Shown one piece after another: positions 54,847 through 64,000 of a stretch of DNA of 64,000 nt (positions are counted from its first letter, which is position 1; each line of letters begins with the position of its first letter). The notes beneath the pieces were generated by a model, which saw only the letters and a list, made by a program, of their open reading frames with translations, did not search any database and was not told the origin of the DNA. This stretch comes from Eublepharis macularius. Its lineage: Eukaryota; Chordata; Lepidosauria; Squamata; Eublepharidae. A program made the translations under genes and the position numbers. The DNA lies in NCBI RefSeq assembly GCF_028583425.1, contig NC_072801.1, forward strand, positions 64,991,766 through 65,055,765. The letters are read 5' to 3'.

Positions 54847-56689
54847 ATGGCCCAAAATGAAGGCAGTGTACACGTCCCAGAACTTCCTGCCTCTGAAGAA
54901 GGGAAGATTCCAAGCATCAAAGTTTGTTCAGGTGAGAAATGACAGAAACCACCAATGTATGTGATGCCCTCTTTCTTTTGACTGGCTAAATATTTTCAGA
55001 GGTGTGCAATCTCTGTCCCCAAACCACTCCAGGAGACATATTTTGCAACCTCGATGCCCATACTGTCTAATCAGAACCAGCCTTGAAAATAACTATGCCC
55101 AGCTTGGGAGAAAAGAAAGGATGGACATAAAGATGTCTCAGAATCATCAGCTCTTAGGAACTTCCTCTTTTTATGTTGGATTCTGTGCCAGGTGGCAGAT
55201 GTAGAACTCAAGTAGAGCCAGGATCCATCAGGGCTGAGCCCTAGAAGCTGTTTTCAGAACTAGTAATCACATGTGTAGCGTTAATAAGATCACCCCAGAT
55301 GTGTGTAAGCACTTTTTCCTTGCTACTGAATTGCGTCAGTCTCTCTACACATGTGGGGCTAAGGACTGCTACAAGCCATCCTTCCAAGCAGGCATGCATC
55401 ACAGCCATTATTTTTCAGTAATTTACAAGCAGGGCATACACAATGTATAACTTTCTAATGGAATGAAGTTAACTGAGGACAGAACCATGAACCCAGGCAA
55501 GAGATTTGACCAATTATAGCAATTCTTATGATCTTGATAAGGTTGAGGAACAAAACTTCTCAGCACTTTTAATGTGGTGGTGCTTATAATTCTGTAAAAA
55601 GGTCTCCTTTTCTACTTAGATAATGAGATGACTGAGGGAGAAATGAAGTTCCTTGCAAACGCGTCATCCCTAGATAGTGCTGCTCCGAACCTCCAAGAGA
55701 TCTGCAAGAGCCAAGAGAAGCCACAGGTAACTCCCCCACCGTTCAGACGTCGGCGCAGGCGCTCTAATGTGCCAAGTTTGGGGGGTTACATCAATATGCT
55801 GGGCATCCTCGAAGACCCACCAGCCGCCAGTTCAACCCGACGTGTGCCAGAAAAGCCGTTCCACTGCACCGATTGTGGGAAGAGCTTCTCACAGAGTTCC
55901 AACCTGATCGAGCACCAGAGAATCCACACAGGGGAGCGTCCTTTCACATGCAGCGAGTGTGAGAAAAGTTTCAGCCGCAGCAGCACCCTGGTGGAGCACC
56001 AGCGCACACACACGGGTGAGAAGCCTTACACGTGCATGGAGTGTGGGCGGGGCTTCAGCCGCAGCTCCACCCTCACAGAGCATCAGCGCACCCACACGGG
56101 GGAGACGCCCTTCCCGTGCCGGGAGTGTGGCAAGGCCTTCAGCCGCACTTCCAACCTTGTGAAGCACCTGCGCACCCACTCGGGTGAGAAGCCCTACACC
56201 TGCGCACTCTGCGGGAAGCGTTTCTCCCTTAGTTCCAATCTCTTGAAGCATGAGCGCACCCATTCGTGGGAGAAGCCCTTCCCCTGCTCCCTCTGTGGGA
56301 AGCGCTTCAAGAAGAAGACCCACCTGGTGTCTCACCATCGGGTGCACACCGGAGAGCGGCCTTACCGGTGCGAGGAGTGCGGGAAGTGCTTCTCCCAGAG
56401 CTCCATCCTTATTGAGCACCAGAGAATCCACACAGGGGAAAAGCCCTACAAATGTGCAGACTGCGGAAAGAGCTTCTGTGTGAGCTCCAACCTCATCAAG
56501 CACCAGAGAATCCACACAGGAGAGAAGCCCTATGCATGCATGGTCTGCGGGAAAGCTTTCCGTTACAAACCCCAGTTTACCCGGCACCAGAAACAGGTGC
56601 ATTCAGAAGAGGGCGAACCAGTAACCGCTCTCCCTGTAGGCCCTCAGGCAGAGACGACTGCGATCATACAACTGTCTGAGAAAGCATAG
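54847..56689 (+). CDS. C2H2 zinc-finger protein, nine fingers
   Basis: Two exons are supported. Exon 54847-54931 begins at ATG ([20 protein letters not shown]) and ends at a gtgaga donor in phase 1. Exon 55620-56689 follows ttctacttag and completes an Asp codon. The total is 1155 bp, 384 residues. The N-terminal 108 residues are acidic, with an Arg-rich run (FRRRRRRS) that may be a nuclear localisation signal. Nine tandem C2H2 fingers follow (55859-56602) with TGEKP-type linkers; one linker reads SWEKP, and the last finger has His-x4-His. The tail is 28 residues. A nuclear DNA-binding transcription regulator is expected. No KRAB or SCAN box was found, so upstream exons may be missing or the protein may lack an effector domain. 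The ORF is also open upstream of the ATG to 54811. Confidence 0.88.
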
Positions 56690-56878
56690 AGCTCTTCTGT
56701 AGGGTTGTTTCACTTCTTACACTCCTCTCACCCTATCAGCCCCTGTGGAGTTTTGGCCCAGGCCTCCTCCAGGCTGTGGTTTTACCAGTTTTGGCCCTTG
56801 AATTGAATCTTAGTTTCCCTGGGCCCATCAACCCAGGCACCTGATCTCTCTTCTCCGCTCCCCTGGTCTCACTGACTG

Positions 56879-56968
56879 ACAGTGAAATCCTAAGCAGAGT
56901 TACTCCAGTCTAAGCCCATTGATTTCAATGGACTTAGACTGGAGTAACTCTACTTAGGATTTCACTGT
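56879..56968. mobile_element. 90-bp near-perfect palindromic MITE
   Basis: It runs from ACAGTGAAATCCTAAGCAG to its mirror ending TTAGGATTTCACTGT, with only a few mismatches and a tiny central loop (attgatttcaat). A diverged relative lies at about 54205-54290. Confidence 0.85.
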
Positions 56969-57159
56969 ATGCCATCTAGTCTGGTTTTTTTTTAGTGCAG
57001 TCCCATGTGGTGAACTCCATCTTTCTTTCTCCCCCAAAACACTGCAAAAAAAAATATGAGGGATTCTGAATAATTTGCACATTAAGTGTAAGCTCAGGAA
57101 AGGCTCAGTAACTAAACTCATTTCAGCTCCCTGTCCAAGTCCACACAGTCCCCACACAA

Positions 57160-57350
57160 ACACACAAAGCTGCCTTATACTGAATCAAACCACTGGTCCA
57201 TCAGGGTCAGTGTTGTCTAAGGCTGGCTGCAGCTCTCCAGGGTCTCAGGCTGAAGTGTTTCACTACTGCCTGGTCTTTTTAACTGGAGATGCAGGGACTG
57301 AACCTGGGATCTTCTGCATTTAAAGCAGAGGCCCTGCCACAGATCCAGAG
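57160..57350. repeat. Sauropsid MIR-like SINE
   Basis: Contains 'ttatactgaatcaaaccact', 'gcagctctccagggtctcag', 'ttaactggagatgcagggac' and 'tgaacctgggatcttctgca', a repeat common in reptile genomes. The second copy at 40838-40985 is shorter. Confidence 0.7.
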
Positions 57351-59299
57351 CCACTCCCCACATCTCTCTGATGGTTATCACGGTGTCCCCTGGTCACCTA
57401 TGGCAGAGCTAGACAACCCCTGGCATTTGTGCTGACAGCAGCACACTAGGGCGTTTTTCTTGGCATCCAGGGCCAGATCTCTGACCAGCGATTGGAGGCA
57501 TTGGCAGCTCTGCTGGCATGACTTACGCCCATCATTATCTCCGAGACCTGCACAGCCTCCAGTCGAATCCACAGTGATGTTAGCAACACTGCTGGGGCTT
57601 GGCTTGCTCTAAGCTCACCTGACCTACTACATCCCTCCCCAGCTCTCCATTTTGTGTGCCGTGCTGTAACATATTCACAGGTAGATGTTGCATCTTTTTC
57701 TGACATTTGGGCCACAAAAGGTTTCCTACCCTTGACCTATGGTGAATGGAAAATTGCCTCCAACTGACCAGGCAGCCAAGTATTTGCAGATGGGAAGAGA
57801 CCTGGCTTCTTGTTTTCTCGCTTTCTTTCTTTCTTGTAGCCTGACAACTTTTGCAAAGCTATCCTACCGCCCCCTCCCATTCGTTGCTCTGTGCCCTTCT
57901 GCTTCTTTCCTCTGTCTCCCCTTTTTCTCACTGCTTAGAGGTGAGGAGGAATGAAGGAAAACTCCTTCTGTCTTTTTTAGCCGCAGAAGCGTTGGTTGGA
58001 TCCAACCCAAGAACATCTGCTTGGTTCCTATAAATGAGTTCCATGCATGCTAACAGCCTCTCCTGTGAAGTACTTCCTTTTGCACAAGAGCTCATTGAAA
58101 ACCATTGATCTTCAGAAAATGGAAATGCTAGCGGAAAAGGAAATGCACTCTATGCCAAAGGCTGTCTAGCACACATGGAATTTGGGAGTAGGATCCAAGC
58201 TTCTTATATTCACAGTTGAACTATGATGCCACTAAATGTTTTGACCCCCTTTCCATGTTTATCATGAACCTTTAAACTTTTCACAAAGCACTTCTCAATT
58301 GCCATGTTAGACTGCAGAGGAGAAAGGCAGAGCAGCAATACATTCTCTGTCCAAGTAAATTCACAGAGGATAAATAGCCCCATTGTTTTTAAAGTACTGG
58401 AGGCACTTTGGCTTCCTTTCTTGAATATCCCTGAAATACGATTTTTTTAAAAAGTCAGATATCACTACCCTGGTGGGGGGATCTTCATTTCTGAACAGAC
58501 CGTATTATCTAAACCCTGTTCATTAAAAATAAAAATAAATGTTGTTCTCCCAGTTATTTTGTTCACTGCAATCATCCTTTAAAAAAAATTCAGTGCAATT
58601 ACAACATCTAAACATAAGTGGATTGACAGGACTATTGTTTACATTGGATTACATTAGCTTGGGGTAGAAGTTTGAGATTGAAGCAGGATGAGGTAGGGGG
58701 GATATTCCTACCTTGGGCTTTGTAAACTGCCCAGTTGAAGAGTGTTACTTCCTGTTTTAAAAAAGGAATCGGACACACACACACACCCTAATGCTGAAGA
58801 GATGAATGTTTGAACTGAATGCTTGTGGCACTGGAAAAGTTGGTCGCAGTGCACAACGCTGTTTGTATATTTGTGAAAGTGTGAAAGGCTGCTTTCCTGG
58901 CAAAATCAAACAAAAGTCCAGTGACACTGTAAGGACTAGCAACATTTCTTTCACTATGAGCTTTTGTGAGTCACAGCTTCCTCGGATATGTAAATAAGTG
59001 AACTGTGAATCGCATATATTGAAATAAAAGTTGTTAGTCCTTAAGGTGCCATTGGACTTTAGTTTTATTCTGCTACAATAGACTGACACAACCACCCCCT
59101 TTTGCTTTCTTGGCATCATTTCTTGCAGACATGCCAAGGATCTGGGCCAAAGCTCTGGGCCCTCTCCTAATATAAAGCCTGGCCTCCCCATATCCATCAG
59201 TGCCAGAAGTGGCAGAGAAAAGCTACCAGATCAGTTCCCCCCACCCCACCCTCATGCTCCAAGTTCATCTCAGCAGCTGGAGCCAGAATGGCAGACAGC

Positions 59300-59470
59300 C
59301 AGTGCAATGTTGGGCTTACCACTTTGGGTTAGGATTTGGGAGACCTGGGTTCGAAACTCCAGTCTGCCACGAAGCCCACCGAGTATCCTTGAACCAATCA
59401 CACTCCCAGCCTAGTCCACCTTGCAGGCTTGTTGTAAAGGTAAAATTATTAATGGAAAAGGGTGGGATAA
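59300..59470 (+). repeat. tRNA-derived SINE (diverged)
   Basis: Has 'aggatttgggagacctgggt' and 'tcgaaactccagtctgccac' near a box B, followed by 'cctagtccaccttgcaggct'. Its head is degraded. Confidence 0.65.
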
Positions 59471-60829
59471 AAAAAGACTAGGTCGATAGAAGGCTCCCCA
59501 ACTAGGCGTCAACCTAATTCAATTCCAAACAAGCTGCATGAAAGTAAAAGGAATCTTACATAAACTGCTCTACCCTATCATCTGAGGTAATTCCCCTCAA
59601 TTTATTTCAAATGTTTCTATGTAGTTTTTCTGCCATACCCTGAAAGCAGGAAAGTACTAATGCTCAGAGACACTCTGATCCTAGGACTGGCTTTCAAAAA
59701 GCGACTTATGCTAGATATGGGGTTGTCCCTATATATAAGTGAGTCAACATATCCAAATGAGCCACTGCTTTCTCTTCATTCTCCAGTCCTCCTGAGGAGT
59801 TGGCAACTCAAGAACAGCACAAATGGTCAGAGCACACAAGGCCTCGGGGAGATCTGGCTAACAGCTGGCTGGAAAGGTTTGACATTCGGACATCACGGAC
59901 ATGGCAGTATCATTTCATGGGTTGCAATGAAGAAGAAGAGGTGACATTGGTCACTTTATTTTGGCGAAATAAAAAGCAAAAACCCTGTTGAGGTCACCAC
60001 CATTTCCCCACTGCCACCTGCATGAGAGGCATGGTTGTGTGGTAGAGTGCACAATTTGCACCTTGAAGGCCCCATATTGAATCCCTGCTGCCTCCACTTA
60101 AAGGATCTAAGCAAGCTGGTTAAAGGCCCTTCTCTGCCTAAGTCCCTGAAGAGCCACAGCCAGTCAGAGTAAATCTAGATGGAAGTACAGTCTAATTGAT
60201 TGTCGAGAATTGATATATATTCAGCATGCCATGGAATGCGTTTCTGTGGCAGTTAACAGTGAACTGGCTGAAGAAAGGGGGCAATTCTAAAGGCCTCCAG
60301 TTTGTGCAGTTCAAAGTACTGGTCTAGAAAACTCTAAATGGAGTTTCTGAAGGGCTGCCTAACCTTGTATGAACCTACCTCTTTTCCAGGCTCAGCAGAG
60401 CCTTTAGAGATTAGATGGGTTTAGATTAGATCAGGAGTGGACCCTTTCCTGCCAGGGCACCCTCAATATAGAATGCCATCCCCGATCCCCAGCATATTGG
60501 TTTGGCTTCCCCCTTTTAATGGTGTGTATCCAACCATCTATGGACTTCACAGAGCAGGACTTTCCTACTTCCCCCCTCCTGCCCTCCTTCAGTTTGTTCC
60601 TGGTGGTTAGTGGACCCACAAGAACAGTGTAGGGGCAAAAAAGTACAGAGGTCTGTACTGCACTGTGTGTGTATGGTGGGGGGAATTGGAGGAAATCTCT
60701 GCTGGAGGAACTCTTTCTTCAGAGGCCATTTATGGCTGTGTCCCCTCCCCCACAACTCCTGCAGATATTGGCCATGCTATTGATTTTAACCCGCTTTAAT
60801 GTATATTTTATCCTAGTTCAGGTAGGTAG

Positions 60830-61240
60830 TCATGTTGGACTGTAGTACAACAGCAGAATTTGAGTCCACCTTAGAGACCAACCAGATTTTCAGAGTATAA
60901 GCTTTTGAGTCAAAACTTTTGTATCTGAAGAAGGGAACTTTGACTCTCGGTGTAGTGGTTAAGAGTGTGGGACTCTAATCTGGAGAACCAGGTTTGATTC
61001 CCCACTCCTCCACTTGAAGCCAGCTGGGTGACTTTGGGTCAGTCACAGCTTCTAGGAGCTCTCTCAGCCCCACCCACCTCACAGGGTGTTTTGTTGTGAG
61101 GATAATAATAACATACTTTGTAAACCGCTCTGAGTGGGCATTAAGTTGTCCTGAAGGGCGGTATATAAATGTTATTCAAAAGTGTGTATCTTGAAACTCT
61201 TGTTGGTCTCTAAGGTACCACTGGACTTAAATCCTGGTAT
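60830..61240 (+). mobile_element. Penelope-type 3' tail containing a nested SINE
   Basis: The tail ('tgagtccaccttagagacca', 'gaagaagggaactttgactc') is interrupted at about 60951 and resumes at about 61177 ('tcttgttggtctctaaggta'). Confidence 0.75.
60952..61176 (+). repeat. tRNA-derived squamate SINE, near complete
   Basis: Head 'ggtgtagtggttaagagtgt', box B 'ccaggtttgattccccactc', body 'agctctctcagccccaccca' and end 'aaccgctctgagtgggcatt' plus 'gggcggtatataaatgttat'. Same family as the copy in element B. Confidence 0.9.
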
Positions 61241-61707
61241 TTTATTTTTTTAACATTTGTGTTTGGAAACTGCTTTGGAGATCAGGTGTGGAGAGGCAAG
61301 ATATATATTCTTTAAATATATAAAGATATCCTGGTGGCAGTATTTATCACTATCTTAGCACAAGCTATTAGGCATAAGAGGAACTGAAAGTGCTCATTTC
61401 CTTTAGCCCCTCCTTGCCTTGTGTGTGTCTCTCTCTCTTCTGGTTCCCTAGCAACTGCCTCCAGCATTCCTCTTCCTCCCCTCTCCCTTTGATTCCCCCT
61501 GCATCATGTGAACTGGTATGAGGATGTGACATCATCACTGGGTTCCCTCTGCCACTCTGCAGGCATTACCGATTTGCAAACCATGGGATTGTTATAACTG
61601 CCTAATGCTGTGGGGTTGATCTCTCTTCTGTCTTGGAGCGGGGAGAGGAGGCGGGAGGGTTGCAAAAGCTGTTTCAGATTTGATAGAATTCAGTGACGCT
61701 GCTCAGG

Positions 61708-61762
61708 ATGGAACAGAAGCAATTGCAAGAAACAGAGAAATGGGAGAGATCTGGAGACACAG
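61708..61762 (+). CDS. Possible first coding exon of an unidentified gene
   Basis: An ATG at 61708 opens a short frame (MEQKQLQETEKWERSGDT) that ends exactly at a strong donor (cacag|gtaagaat), phase 1. The sequence before it is moderately GC-rich. It resembles the first coding exon of a gene continuing beyond the window, but the protein is not recognised and no partner exon is certain. Confidence 0.35.
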
Positions 61763-62319
61763 GTAAGAATGAAGAATAAATCTTTGCTAGGTCACAAGAT
61801 GGGGGGGAGTGGTTTTCATATTCAATTCCAGATTAAAAACAGAAATAAGGCAATTATGGTCAACTCGTGTAAAAATGTAAGAAGCGAGAGGTATACAAGA
61901 TTCTTCTTCAGAGGGAGGTGTTCAAAAAAAAAACTTATGTGTTTGTATGATGTTATACAAGTTGGTGGAAATGCTGGGGATTTTTTAAAAAAATTGTGTG
62001 TGAAAGCAATTGAGGTACACAGAGGTCTTCTTCGGGTTGTTTTTGTACATCTTTAAAGGTTGTTCCTTCACTAAAATAGCTACTGCAATAGAAGTTATGA
62101 TTGGAATAATTTTCAATCCTGTGTAACTCTCACTGAGACTAAAAACAAGGGGATTCTCTGGAGCTAGGTAGTGTGAATATTCAGAAAAGGAGACCCTGGT
62201 TATATCTGGAATGATAAAAGAAAGGCAGTAAGAAGTGATGGGTTGTAGTGTTTGACTACCATCTTGTGTCTGTTGCTTTGATTCATGTGACCTATGAGGG
62301 ACTTCTATGTTTGGCCCCT

Positions 62320-62530
62320 GAGAGCTGGTGTAGTACAGTGGTTAAGTAATTGGGTTGTGTTGCAGCACTTTGCTGGTTCAAATCCCACTACTGCTATGAA
62401 CTCAGCAAGCCTCTCAGCCCCAGCTTCCCAGCTGCATGGTAGGGATAATAATAACATGACTTTGTTCACTGCTCTGAGTGAGCACTAATCTGTCCATAAG
62501 AGCAGTATACAAATTTATTATTGTTGTTGT
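62320..62530 (+). repeat. tRNA-derived SINE
   Basis: Head 'ctggtgtagtacagtggtta', box B 'gctggttcaaatcccactac', end 'cactgctctgagtgagcact' and a TTG microsatellite tail. Related to the copy at 33053. Confidence 0.82.
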
Positions 62531-62851
62531 TGTTGCCATCTTAAGCATGTCTACGGAGGACTATTCAACAGGGCTTACTCCCAGGTAAGTATTCTTAGGA
62601 TTGTGTGGTAATTCTATCACTCCTGGAGCCTCTGTTAGCTAGTATGGGAGAGTGCCCAGAGGTAACAAACTAAATAAGTGGCAGAGTTGAGAAATGTGCT
62701 AGCAACTCCCAGTTCAATTCACATTGCAATGACCCATTTTTTAAAGTAAAACTCATTTCATTTGGAATAATCATATAAAATTTAGCTCGCTCATATCAAC
62801 ATAGAATAAATAAATCTTACAATTAATTCAAACACTATTAATACATAGCAG

Positions 62852-63027
62852 CAGGGCTTTTTTTCAGGGGGAACGCAGGGGAACGGAGTTCCGGAACTTC
62901 GAAAATGGTCACATGGCTGGTGGCCCCGCCCCCTGATCTCCAGACAGAGAATCCCCTCTGTCTGACCATTTTCTCTGAGGGCAACCCACTAAGTTCCACC
63001 ACCGCTTTTCCCAGAAAAAAAGCCCTG
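62852..63027. mobile_element. hAT-like MITE, 176 bp
   Basis: Ends are CAGGGCTTTTTTTC and GAAAAAAAGCCCTG, flanked by a perfect 8-bp duplication CATAGCAG (62844-62851 and 63028-63035). No coding capacity. Confidence 0.9.
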
Positions 63028-63318
63028 CATAGCAGTATCTCACCACTGACTTTTTTATCGAAGAAAAGATCATTCCAGTAAGAGTAATACCCTAAACAAT
63101 GAAATCAGTGGCCTTGGGAGTGCGTCACTTGCCTTAAGATGGCACTATAAAGTATCTAATTTGATTACTATGAAGAAAAGCAACATAAAACCGAAATGAG
63201 CTACAAAGGCTACTCTCCACTGTCACTCTCCAAGGCTGTATAATCCATAGCAGAAGACAGAAACAATATATGTTTTATTCCTAATCTTAGCCTGAGTTGG
63301 TAGCAACATTTTCATCCG

Positions 63319-63504
63319 ATGGATATTGTAAGATTCAGGGCATTGCAACTGAGACTTGCCCAGCTGTGCTTCAATTATGAGATGCGAAGAGATGACCCCG
63401 ATTCTCCAGAAACAGCTGCACTTCTAGTTGCTCTTTTTAAAAGGACGGGACCGTCTGAGGCCGTCTCTTTCTATAGAGAGCTAAAACTCCCTAACACAGT
63501 GTGA
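63319..63504 (+). CDS. Unassigned 61-codon ORF, weak CARD-like end
   Basis: The frame reads MDIVRFRALQLRLAQLCFNY, then a DDPDSPETAALLVALFKR helix and GPSEAVSFYRELKLPNTV before TGA. The spacing LLxxLxKRxGPxxxxxFxxxL resembles helices 4-5 of CARDs such as that of caspase-2. No helices 1-3 were found upstream, and the frame differs from the one expected from the nearest AG. It may be a terminal exon, a pseudoexon or chance. A weak resemblance only. Confidence 0.25.
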   Translation: MDIVRFRALQLRLAQLCFNYEMRRDDPDSPETAALLVALFKRTGPSEAVSFYRELKLPNTV

Positions 63505-64000
63505 ACTTTTTTTCAGAAAAGCCATTTAACTGTAAGCCCAGCTTGAAAATTCCACTCCCTCAACTCCTTCCCTTGAACAGAACCATACACAAATTGACCA
63601 GCTGGCTGCTTACCGTACCCTTACGATAAGACTCTCCCAATGCACTGTTTTGGAGCTGGGGTGCCTGGTCAATGGAAAGCTGTGGCATCTTTTCCTTGCC
63701 TCTTGTCTAACAGCTGACCCCCATGTTCCTGACATGGTAGAATCCTCCTGATGCCTTATTTAAATGTGTTGCAGTCTAAGGCAAAAGAATGTGCCCATGG
63801 GACGTTCCATACCTCCAACATCTCAAACTGTACTGCTCCAACAAAGCAACTACATGGCATGTTTAAACCAGGCCTTAGCCTGACCTTGTGCCATAACAAA
63901 CTATTTGCACCCATCCAAGTGTTCCCAGAAAGTGTTTTTGGGACAAATAACCTGACTTTACTGTTGTCGAAACTGTGATTGCAATATCCTTAACAATTTT

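Larger units (their letters stand above)
56690..61707 (+). other. Intergenic, SINE and MITE rich
   Basis: It contains a palindromic MITE (56879-56968), a MIR-like repeat (57160-57350), Penelope-type tails (58905-59090 and 60830-61240), tRNA-type SINEs (59300-59470 and 60952-61176) and a CA microsatellite near 58773. I see no gene. Confidence 0.6.
61763..64000 (+). other. Downstream region, SINE and MITE
   Basis: It holds a tRNA-type SINE (62320-62530), a small hAT-like MITE (62852-63027) and the unassigned ORF at 63319. The remaining sequence is not recognised. Confidence 0.5.

Noticed and set aside
55889-56602. 237-codon antisense frame opposite the zinc fingers
   Set aside because: It is a shadow of the repetitive finger codons and has no independent features.

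Overview
The window looks like nuclear DNA of a squamate reptile (lizard or snake; I cannot be more specific). Vertebrate split genes sit among repeats typical of squamates: tRNA-derived SINEs, Penelope-like retroelements with GIY-YIG endonuclease ends, palindromic hAT-like MITEs and chromodomain Ty3/Gypsy elements. All host genes recognised are on the + strand.

Region 1 (854-32881) is the 3' part of an NLRP1/CARD8-type inflammasome-sensor gene. Three tandem CARD exons (854-1093, 4481-4708, 6537-6779) all have phase 1-1 boundaries. They are followed by a short Cys-containing linker exon, a complete FIIND (ZU5-UPA) over six exons (22289-29922) that keeps the Phe-Ser autoproteolysis site, and a terminal CARD exon ending in a stop at 32881. 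Joined, the eleven exons give about 650 codons without a stop. The 5' part of the gene lies outside the window. The intron at 7373-22288 is enlarged by two nested Ty3/Gypsy chromoviral fossils.

Region 2 (32882-41690) holds repeats, an orphan CpG-rich block (about 35300-35760) and a 3.6-kb palindromic hAT-like element nested in another MITE. Region 3 (41690-46285) is PYCARD (ASC), complete in three exons: pyrin domain, linker, CARD. Its CARD is unusually close to the terminal CARD of the upstream FIIND gene, so a sensor-type gene and its adaptor sit side by side.

Region 4 (46290-54846) contains a composite inverted Penelope-like insertion with a 12-bp target duplication and a CpG-rich block near 52790-53045. 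Region 5 (54847-56689) is a nine-finger C2H2 zinc-finger gene. Region 6 (56690-64000) is mostly repeats, with a possible first coding exon at 61708-61762 and an unassigned ORF at 63319-63504 that weakly resembles the end of a CARD.

Biologically, the FIIND protein would self-cleave and release a UPA-CARD fragment. By analogy with mammalian NLRP1 and CARD8, this would seed CARD filaments, either through ASC (the neighbouring gene) or directly on an inflammatory caspase. The extra upstream CARDs are the least conventional part of the window.
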